A stretch of DNA of 64,000 nucleotides from positions 7,194,767 to 7,258,766 of the forward strand of contig JANVCC010000011.1 of assembly GCA_025345505.1 (NCBI GenBank), given 5' to 3'. The notes below the pieces were generated by a model, which made no database searches, was not told the origin of the DNA, and saw only the letters and a program-made list of their open reading frames with translations. Positions 50,401 to 61,100 of the stretch are shown piece after piece. How positions within the stretch are numbered: the stretch's first letter is position 1; every line of letters starts with the position of its first letter. The position numbers were made by a program, and so were the translations under genes. The stretch is from Todiramphus chloris collaris (Eukaryota > Chordata > Aves > Coraciiformes > Alcedinidae).

Positions 50401-52001
50401 CAACATGAGAACATCAGTGTGAGAACAGGGAAAAACACTGCAGCAGCAGCTTTGATGAAAGGTAACAGTCTTACAAGTAGAAGGCAGACTACAGAATTGG
50501 AAAGGAAAAGACCTCAGAACTACCCAGGTTAAGGCACTCTGCAACAGCTTCGTCTCTGCTCTTCTCTCTCCGCTCCAACTTTCTTCTTACCTCCTCCAAT
50601 GTTCCTGCAAGAAGCAGGCAAGAGCTACAGAAACTTCTCCAAGTGGGCTCAGGCAATCCTAACCACAAGTGTAATAGTTCCATGTTCCTGGGGTATGCAT
50701 CAGCAATGAATAATTGTCTTCTATGTTATTAAGAGATCTTAGTCTGCTTTGTTAGATTTCATAGATCTGTCTTCAAAATTATATAGCTCTGTCTCCTCCT
50801 AAATTTATTAGATATTATGCAGTTCTTGTGTTAACAATCACACAAAATCACTGAGTCCACTTTTGTAAGAGAAGGTTTGCAATAGCAGGCTTATTCACAG
50901 GACAATTGTTCCATGTTTGAGTCTGTTCTGATAAGTCTGTGATTTCTTCCACACTCACTCACTTTACACCATCTGAGGATATAGCCCTCTGGCTACAAGC
51001 ACTAGCTAACTGCAGTTCCAAGTCATAAAATTCATTACAATATTAACTTGGCATGTGTTTCATACAGTAACAATTTTCCAGGACAGTAAACTTTTCCAGG
51101 ATAGTAAACTCACAAGATTTCCCTGGTCGAAGTTATATATTTCAGTCTGCTGCCAGATGCTGCAGATTTTCCTGGGTCTGGCAAAGTTCCACTTGATTTA
51201 AAAAAATTGTTGTTGGTATGTATCATTTCTTTACTTAGAATCTACGTTGAAATATTTATTATTATAGGTTAAAACCACCGAGTTAAATGTAAAGAAAGTT
51301 GCAAATAGAGCCTTCAGGGCACCTATTTTTTTTACATTTTGCATATGAGACTCCAGCTGGTACTATCATCCATTCATGAAGCTCAGTATAAGCCTAGATC
51401 CAAGAGTCTGGGAGAAGAGCAAAGCAGCAGTGAGATGGCACCACTCAGTTACGAAATGCAGGGTCCAAAAAAGTTTAACCATAGCTGGGTTTGGATGCAT
51501 TCAGACTGAGAAGTGAGATTTTGGTGTTCGTACGGAGCTTCGGTCACAGGTAAAAGGCAATGAGGGAGACAGTGGAAGGGCATTTGCTAGCATACGTAGC
51601 AAGTGATGGCTGAAAGCTCACACCTTCCGCAGAGTGAGATTAGTTGTTTGCATTCTGTATGAGATGTTATTCCTTGAAAACACAGGTAATGAGGTAGGCC
51701 TGGGACTGGTTCGGCAAATTTGTGAGTGACAGATAATGAAAGAAACTGTCAGCTATGGTGGTAGATCAGGCGGGGATAGATAGATAAATAATCCTGGTTA
51801 CATCAAATGCTGAGAAAAAGACAGCAGTTGAAAGAAGCCTGTAATTCATCTGAAAGAAACTAGACTTGGACGTAACTACAAATACACAAGTTAGTCCCCA
51901 GCAGCAAGAATGTACTTGTCAGGCAGCTGGTCTGGGTAGCAATCAGTGTACATGTTGAAAGGGGAGAGGAAGGGGAAAATGTCTGTGTATAGACACATAT
52001 G
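44421..52001. other. No gene or interspersed repeat recognised (7.6 kb)
   Basis: AT-rich, unique-looking DNA. Small features are an (ATTA)n run at about 45014-45030, an A13 tract near 45121 and an 18-bp tandem duplication at 51074-51109. A minus frame at 49965-50180 (71 codons) is open but unassigned. No CR1 tail, LTR or RNA gene is visible. Confidence 0.5.
51074..51109 (+). repeat. 18-bp tandem duplication (one mismatch)
   Basis: TTTTCCAGGACAGTAAAC at 51074-51091 is followed immediately by the same 18 bp with one C-to-T difference (51092-51109). Confidence 0.92.
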
Positions 52002-52045
52002 TCCATCCATCCATCCATCCATCCATCCATCCATCCATCCATCCA
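52002..52045. repeat. (TCCA)11 / (TGGA)11 microsatellite
   Basis: Eleven perfect TCCA units (44 bp). Because the unit length is not a multiple of three, all three minus-strand frames read through it as repeated Trp-Met-Asp-Gly. This creates three overlapping open frames at 51860-52265 that are repeat artefacts, not genes. The length and purity make it a likely polymorphic marker. Confidence 0.97.
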
Positions 52046-55000
52046 CAAACTGTTTGTGACCATGTAACAAATATATGACATGATGCATTAGGATGTGGAA
52101 TGTGCAAAAAAGAAAGGAGAGGTTGGTAAATCCAGCTGAGGGACTTGTGCCCCACTGACTGTTGTTGGACAATGTTTTGCTGCTTTGCTGACTGCCAGCC
52201 TGCTTGAACCAAGGAAACATGAGTGATCCTTTTGGTGTCAAACAGGTCTTAACAAAACTGAGCAATGATCATTTCTGTAGAAGCTCAACTCTGAATAAAA
52301 GCCATTAAATCACTATGGTCACATGATTTTTTCCTGAATTCAGTTATTATTCTTTAGCTGTGATCAAATGGTGAAAATGTAATTGGCGGAGTATAGAGTA
52401 AAATTTGTTTTTCTAAATCCTGTGAGTCTTTAGTGGTGCCTTTATTACTCTCTCCTTAAAATTTGAGTGAACTTCTATAAGGCACATGTAGGGATTCTCA
52501 TGGTGTTCTGCATCATGTAGATGTTGGGAGAGCACAGGCAGAACTCCTATGCTGTTGCTGCATAAAGAATGGATTAAAAGAGTTGGTATTTACAGCAGGT
52601 GTTGTCCTGGTCGTAGGCAGACACACATGGAAAATATGATGATTAATTTCATAGAGGGAGTCAATGAACTCCATTAGAATTTAGTTTTCAGTTCTTCAGG
52701 ATCTAAATATTTCACACTGAACAGATAACAATGCCTATTCCAGGGGCATTCAGGTGGTAGAGTTTGTTTTCTATTCAAACAGGTCTTTTGTATCTCTATT
52801 TTGACATTTTCTTTGGTTCCTTCTGGAGCAAGGGTACTTTAATGAATCATTCTCTTAGCCTTTCTCAGAATTACAAGAAGTAACAGCTGCTTGCCATTTT
52901 TGTGCCTCCAGTATATCTGAGACACTCTTGGGCTCTAAGTATTACAAGATCTACCTTGACTATACTCCCACAGATATAGGTATTGAGGCAAGCTATATCT
53001 CCTTCTGCTCTCATGTCCTGTGTCTTACTTTTGAAAACATTTATTATTAATGTCATTGATGTTTATAAATCTCTTCTGTTATTAAGACAGTAAAGCCAGG
53101 TAGTATTTAATTTTGAAAAGTTTTTTCAAGTTGTACCACCAATTCAGAAGTTTTATTTACTATAAAGTAAATAGTATGCAACAGAATAGATTGAGCAGAT
53201 TCTCCAGTTTGACAAAGATGTAGCTAGTGGATGGTCAGAAAAAAGTGAACAGACACCTTCATGCACCCGAAGTTGGTTATGGTCCCCAGTACAGCTTAGA
53301 GAAGTTTACCTGATCCTCCACATCTCCAAGTCACTATTTTGTGACTAAGCATCACAGAAGCATGTTGTAATTTAAGTATGTCCCTGTCTGTTCCCAATAT
53401 ACTGAATCACTGGGCTTGCAAAGAAAAGTATCTCCTGCTGTGCTGCCTTTACACTGTTTTGACATTCCTTCTTGACAGACAATCCCATCTCTGACTGCTG
53501 CATATCAAGTAGCCTCTGTATTTACTGTGTGGGAAGTATCTTTCTTAAACAGTGAAAATCCACTTCCATTACAGTCTTCTAATTCTTAAATTTTTCTAGC
53601 TCCTATACCCTGATACTAAGGAAAAGTATTTTTTGCTGTCTCTCAGAAGTAGCTGTCTCGAGAGAGGTGGATGTCTTCTGCTCAGTATTTTAATTGGAGG
53701 GCCAAGCATAACTTCGCAAGGACAAGTCACTGATGCCCTTGGGACACCCTGATGAGTGCATTTTCTTAGACCTGCAGGCTAAGTAGGCATTTTCATCTAT
53801 ATCATCTGCTAGTATAATTAATAGATGCCTATATTTATATATCAGAGCTGACTGATGATGATAAAAAAAATTGCTTTAGTGCCCAACATGTCAACATATT
53901 AAATAAGACTGGGATACCTTGAGTCTCAAATGTCTGTAATAAATATTCCAAACTTTTCCCTGATTCCCCTTCTAGCTGTCACATTCTCCTTTGTTCTGAT
54001 TAATAGAATCAACCTTCTAAAGTCAAAGATAAGAAATAATTTTAATTGGCTAAGTAGGATACCTGTAGTGAATGCATATTCGGTTCTGTACAGAAGAAGA
54101 GTGACATTACAGACTCAGAGTGGCTTTCAGCAGGGGTTATAAGAATGTAAACAGAAAGCTTTGTGAAAGACATTATCCCCTATTTCATCTCTCCTCATAG
54201 AACGTGAATAGATATTAGGCTGGTAAAACCCATACACCAGAGGTTTATTACATTGTCCTGTTTCCCATCTTTTCTCAGTTCCTCTGGCATCTTTGAACAC
54301 ACTACCAATGTGCTGCAAAAGAATTGCATTCATTCACTTTAATACAAAAAGGATATGGATTCCCCTGGGGTCGTGAAAGAATTGTTCATAGAAGACTAAA
54401 TTCTGTTAACACATATTTAGGCATCGTATAGCTCTCTAAAACTAATGACTGCAGTTGGCAGTAGCTGCTCTTTTCATCTGGTGTAAGAAATGTTATGTTC
54501 CATAGGCCTGTCTATATAGGCTAACAGTACACTCAGTAGATCCATAAAACTGCACATTGTCTCCCCAGATCACATCATGTCCTGATGTTGCCCTTTACAT
54601 CTATGTCTTCAGGTTTACAGGAAAATCCCTCTACACTGTTATTGCAGCTGTGGTCTCAATTACTAGTAAGATGTATTACCCTTAGTTTGATGCATAATCT
54701 AAGCTGTATTAATTGCTTAAATACCATGTAAGTCTCTGTATTCAGTAAATGAAGAAAATATGACTTCTCAGAACACCTCTGAGTAGTTATGCAGTGGATC
54801 AAAAAACGACCTCGAGTATGAAGCCACCTACACCCAACCAACATGAGAATGTGAATAATGTGGACCGTATTAAAATCCCCAGACATTTCTAGCAACAGAT
54901 AACATGAAGGTCTTTAGATAGTGACCATTAACTTAGAACTGTTATCTCAGTGGAGGTGGGATTCACTATTTTCAGAGGTGAGATTTTCTGCAGTACTTGT

Positions 55001-55077
55001 GAGGAATCTTCTGTTAATTAATTTAAGGCAATTTTCATGTCTCCTAGTGTTAGATGTTACCATTTTAAAATCTAGAG

Positions 55078-55104
55078 TTAGGTAGATATCCTTAGGTAGA
55101 TATC
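55078..55104 (+). repeat. 13-bp direct repeat, period 14
   Basis: TTAGGTAGATATC occurs at 55078-55090 and again at 55092-55104 with one base between them. Confidence 0.92.
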
Positions 55105-58100
55105 AAGGTTTGGAAGAACGTGGTTTTTAGAATACAGAGAAGTTGTATATGACAGTGTCAGGTATACACGTCTACTTTGCAGACACAACTGGTTGAGAAG
55201 AGTTACCTTCTTTGCGTAGATATATGCTGAATATGATAAAAGTTGTTATAACAGAGGAAAAACTAATTTGAAAGGAAGTGTTGTGTATTGGTAAATTATG
55301 AAAAGGAATAAGACTGAGGGTAGCATCTTAGTTAGAGTGTTGATAATATTGGCCCAGGGGAAAATGCTGGTGATCACTCAGGGAACATTGGCATCCACTA
55401 TTTCTCAGGACGCTTATTTAAAACCAGGAAAAGTGCTTGTGGTAGAAAAGAACTGTATCACTGAGCAAGAGAGGAATGGTATCATTAATCAGAAAAGCTG
55501 TCACAACAGTAGTGCCTGGGCTGTCATTCTTAATATTTAAATACCTAAAAGTTTTTGTGCACAGTGCCTTGACAGGTTTTAAGAAAATAAAATCCTTAAC
55601 AGCAAGGGGAATGGAGTACTTTCTGTGGCTGTAGACACTAGGAATGCAACAGAGACAGGGGAAATCTTATGTAGTGGCTAGTGCCAGACTAGACTCAGGG
55701 ATGAGGGTGACAGACAGGTATTGTAAAAAGGACAAGCCAGGGTTAGAAGCCAGAAAAATCAATGTTGTGTTTAAGCTGGTGGTGTGGAAAAGACCAGTGG
55801 TCAAAGTTTAGGCAGTCAGGATGTCATGGAAGACAGGTGGTGACAGTGGATCCAGGCCAAAGACAGGTGTTCTCTGTTAAAGAGTAAATCTTGGACACTG
55901 AACAGTCAAATTGGAATGAGGACATGGGACTTCAACATCAGGAGTCAGAATAAGCAGCTGGGGCTAAGTGTATACAAAACAATTACAAAGGGGAGACACA
56001 ATGTTAAATTTTATTCACCCTAGGTTTCCTGTAACAGTATCTCATTCATAGGCTTTTACAATTTATTCAGCAGAAAAATATTTTGAGCTGGGTGCTTCTG
56101 GAGAGGGACCCCTCTCATTTGCTTACCTGTGCCTTTTAAGGCCTCACAGTCTATTCCATAGACCTGTTCATATGACACATGCAACCACTTAATCAATCAG
56201 GTTCTGGTTGTTACTGTTTCTTCTTATTGATTGGCTCTGTACTTCTCCCCCATGAGTGTTTCTGTCTTCTGTTGTCATATCTGTTCATCTTCTACTGTCC
56301 TTCAATAAAATCACTTCAAATATTCAGCCTCATTTTTGACTAGTTTTGGTGCCTTCTCATTATGACTAAAGAAAGTTTCAACTTAAAGTTTCAGTTATGG
56401 TTTGTAGCCTAAGTCCACAGTACTCTGTTCAGTCACTCTAAACAAAGTCACTCATGCTAAGCACAGTCACTCATGTTAACTAAAGCAGAGCAAGTTCCAA
56501 TTCAACCTAATTTTAAGCAATCACCAAATTAATTCTAATGTTGTATGAGTAAGCTATCAATCCCCAAAACATATGCCACCTGCCATGTTGAACAGTAGAA
56601 ATCAGCTGGCTAACATAGCACTCTTGGCTGGGCTAAAAGCTTGAGTGAGACCCTGAGCCCTACCACAGAGCTCAGTTTCCCAGGGCCTGACAGTAACAGT
56701 CCTAAAAACCAACAAGAAAAACTCTCAAAGAAGTTGCAAAGATCATTCATAAAAATGCACATGAGCACTGATGCCTGAGAAACAGATCCCCTTATTCATG
56801 TTATCAAGTCCCTGTGAGACCAGAGCACTCAGCCAGCCCTTTGGTGAATGACAGCAGTCTGCTGCTTTTCAAAATGATATCCTTGTAACAGCATTCATTA
56901 TGAATGTACTGTCTTTTATTCCACCATTTGAAGTAATCCCTGTGGATCTCAGAACAAAGCAACGTGTGACCTTCATGGTGGAGTGAGACGAGCCACAGAG
57001 ACTTTGTAGAGCAAAAGAGGCATGACACTGATGAGTGATTTGGTACTTGTAAGGAATTGGTTCTAAATTCTTGGGAAGAGCAGAAAGAATAATCCGTTTG
57101 TTTCAAACAGTTCTTCTCCTTCAGGAATATACTAGAACAGATTAATGAAGTCTTGGAATGGATTCATTCCTGGAGCACATGATTCTTTAAACATTGATCC
57201 CACTGCTGCAAATGAAGATTAAGACTGTGTGAACATGTTACCAAAAGATAAATCTTGTGGAATTATTCCTTTTTTTTTTTTTTTCCTTAGGCTGTGCTCA
57301 ATTACAAGCAGCAGAGATACCATGTTTTGTTATTAAGAATTCACAAGTGAAATGCAATCAACGATCATGTGTCAGCCTTGTACTAATCCAAGTCACGTCA
57401 GCAGCCTTTAAAAGGACTGAATTATGTGAAATGAGGAATTTGTGGGTCAAATATGTAGCCTATGTCTAAAAGGAGCGTGTAGTGCCACTTGTCCTGGCCT
57501 TCATCCTATTCACGTATATGTGCTCTCTTTTCCAGTTTCTGCAAGACCTTTCCTTCCTGTGTTTAACCAACCATACCTCATAGATCAACCTCTATCAGCA
57601 ATGGGTTGTTTTTAAGAATGGAAAGCACAGTCTGAGGCAATATTTTAATTTGCATTTAAATAGACTGGGGACAAGTGTGTGGCTAATTAGCTAGGGTGAT
57701 GATTTCTACTATGAGAAGATAAGGAGACTTTTTTTAAGACCCTAGTGACCTAAATCTTCAACTCCTTGCATTTCAGGTACCACACACCCATCTGGCAGGA
57801 TGGTAACATTGCTCACAATCACTTATGCCAGTTATGCACATTGTTTAATTGGCCTGAGCCAATTCAGTAATTTTAAGAATGGTCTGAAAAATTAGCACTG
57901 ATATTCATGGCATCTATGAGCTTGCTTCCTTGGAACAAGAATCCCTTAAAAAACTCTAATGTACAGTCTGTTCCTCTAGTTCTTGTTCAAACAGCATTTC
58001 CACTGAGTTCTGTATAGCCCTGCCTTCACTGTAAAGCCCAGGGACAGCCTGACTGGAAGTTAAATCCAGTGGCTTTGTCATCTGAAAACAAACTGGCCAA

Positions 58101-58112
58101 AATTCTTTCTGC

Positions 58113-58134
58113 TTTTTTTTTTTTTTTTTTTTTT
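58113..58134. repeat. 22-nt poly-T tract
   Basis: Twenty-two consecutive T. Unlike the tract at 33.4 kb there is no AATAAA on the minus strand at the proper distance, so it is read as a simple homopolymer. Confidence 0.93.
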
Positions 58135-61100
58135 CTGAAGAAGCATGTTAATTTTTTACAGACATGAAACAGAAAGTTGAAACAAACTCACAGGAGTTTC
58201 CTGGCTTGTAACAGGTATTAAATTACAGATTGATGTTTTCATATGATATTATAGATGGATACTAATTTACAGACTTTATCTTGCAAGTTACTGAATATCC
58301 TTAGTACCAGGTAAAGTCAGTGGTAGTGGATGTAAAAGCTGATCAGTACTGAAAGGGATGGAGGCCCTGCTTATTGACATTTTCAAGTCACACTGTTTTC
58401 AAGCTTGTGCTGTGACCAAGGATTGCCCTTGAAGAGACACACCTGAATTATCTCCTGCTCTATCTCTTCCTTTTCCACAGCAATCTTATTTAGCCATGAC
58501 TCATTTTTTTAAGTCATATCCCTCAAGTATAGCTAAAGGACAAACTGTCTGAACAACCACATAAATAATAAATCCTATGTTTAAATGTCAACCCTAAACA
58601 AACATTTAAAAAGAAATACCATTTAACTTGTTTTTAAATTATAAGGAATAATAGAATTTTGCAGAAAACCAGCCTATTATACATTTGTTTATACTTCATA
58701 TTACTGTCAAGCAAGCAGAGCTCCAGGAGTGATGCTGAACTTTCTGTTCTCGCAGTTGGTTACAGTTGGGTATTTGAAACAGCTTCTGCTTCTCATGAAA
58801 ACCAGTGGCCTCTGTGAGTCTTAAAAGCTTGCCCCCCACCACTTCTGATACTAAGTGAGTTATTGGATTTTAAACTTCATAATCACAATTACCATTTATA
58901 TTTCAATTTTCTGCCATAATTCACTTCTCTTGTTTCTTCAGACTCTTGCTTCACATTGCATTCTGCATTATACCATCCACTTATTGATTTATGGATGTTT
59001 CTTTCCAGAGCAAAAACTCAGTTTGCCTTTTTTATGGACAAAATGTTTATACCCTGGTGTTAGATTTGAAAACTCTCTCATCCATACTAATCTAATAAGT
59101 ATTTTTGGCTTGTGGAAACTAAGGAGGCTTGTATTAAATTCTGGTGCGACTGGGGTATCCCCTAGAGGGTCTATAAAATTTCTCTGGCTACATTTCCTTC
59201 TTATTTAAAGTAAGGCTAAATAATAGACAATAAAACCAAGAAAGAGGAATGTCTATACCCAATCAGAGGGCATCTCTTGATTAATCCCAAATCCAGTGAA
59301 CGGAGTTCTATTTTAAAGTGGAAAAATCCTGGTCAAACATTTAGTGTATCACAGACATTTCTCTGCTGTACAATCAGCCTGCACATTCTCATTTTGACCA
59401 CCAAAATGTTGCAGTTTGGGTTCCTTCTCCCCATATTTCATGACCAGGAGAGGTCTCACATTGTTGTTTGTCTCTCAGTCCTGAGGGGCTGTCCCAGCTA
59501 CTTAGGTGTGTTGCAGATATCCTCAGAGACTTTGAGTCCCCACCTCTCCACCAAACCTCTTGTGTGTTTATCTCTGGACTCTTGATACACTGCTCACATT
59601 CTGGATGCTTGTAGAGCATCTTTCCCACATTTACCACATTCCTTTCTGTTATTCTTATTTCTTTCTCTTTCTTAACTTCATTATTATTTTTTCTTTTCCC
59701 AACAAATCTTCTTAGGAATAGCCCATGATTCCACTCCCACACATATTTATTCCTTGCTTGTCTTTTGCCCGTGAGGCCTATTCCTACCCAGTCAGTATCC
59801 TTACTTCTGGCCCAGGCTTTTGAGTGTTGTATTCATTCTTGTAGGAGATGACCCACTGGTAGGAGCCAAGTGTATCTGGAGCTTCCTGCTTATTCAATGT
59901 AGAAAATCATAAATACCATTTCATGTCAGTTGAATAGCTCCCAGGCCAAAGAAGGACTAATTGGAGAAGAGTTGTGAGCATCTGTGGTTTTCATCTCTCC
60001 AGTGGTTCCCTCAGGGATAGAAAGGGGAGGGACAGCATCAGTCTCTGCACACTCCTGTCCCTCAGGTGGCTGAGGACTGAGGGATGGGTTATTTTGCTTC
60101 TTGAGTAACTTCTCTGAACATAATAGCAGAATATGAGTTATTGTCCTGTCCGGTTGTGCTTATTAGCTCTTGTGAGGTGTCAGAATGCTTAGAGCAGCTT
60201 TCCAGGACAAAAGCAACCATGGGATGTCACAGAGAAGAGCCTACAGGGCATCAAAGCTGTCTGCATGGGGCAGAAATACAGGTCTTAGCAAAGATACTTC
60301 TCACTCCTTCACTTATGCAAGGAGAAGGAAATTGGGCCTTTTCCTGTTTTAGTGCTAATATTGGGCTTCTATTGCCTAACATGACCATTTCAAATGCCCT
60401 GAGCAGTTCCTGGTGATTGCAACCATCCCTGGAGACATGAAGCTAATGGAGACAGATTTCTGTGCCATATAAATCCACATAGCTTTCCTGGCTTCACTAG
60501 AAGCATGTTGGCCGAGTGCATTAAGCCACTGGAAGAAGTGAATCTTTTACCATGAACTCCCTGCAAATTGTCTTTCCTACCCCAAAGTGGTTATAAAATT
60601 TAAAGACTGGATTAGAGAGCGTGAGAGTGCTTTTGCTTTATTCACTCCCTTAGGGAATAAAAGTACTGAAATGGGTAATGAAGTGCTCATTGAATTTGTT
60701 GTTTTCTCCTCTAGTTACTTATTTTTATTTGTTTCTGATAGTTATTTGTTCTGTTGAGCATTTGCATGTATATTAGACTTCTCTGGTATATTTATATGTT
60801 TTCTGGGGGGTCATGTGTCTGGGATGGAGGGTGGCAGCCTTTTTAACCTGATCTATGGTTGGGGAACTTAGAGTAGTGCAGCTCTGTACCGGTATCTGGA
60901 ACACAGGATACACTTTATAACACTCAGAGGCATCCATTTGTTTTTTGTCATATCTAAACATTGTTGGTTTGGGTTTTTTTTGAGGATTTTAGTGTGTATT
61001 CTTGTCTCTGTGACTCGCTCTACTTAGAGTAAGAAAATGAGGAAAAAGAAAGATGTGCTTTTTTGTTCACAATTGTGCAATGACTCTAGTCACTGCAAAA

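Noticed and set aside
51860-52265. Three overlapping minus-strand frames with WMDG repeats
   Set aside because: They are created by the (TCCA)11 microsatellite, which stays open in every frame, and the flanking residues match nothing.
57257-57469. Possible exon after a T-rich tract ending in CTTAG
   Set aside because: The acceptor-like sequence is good, but the following translation matches no protein I know and no clear donor site was identified.
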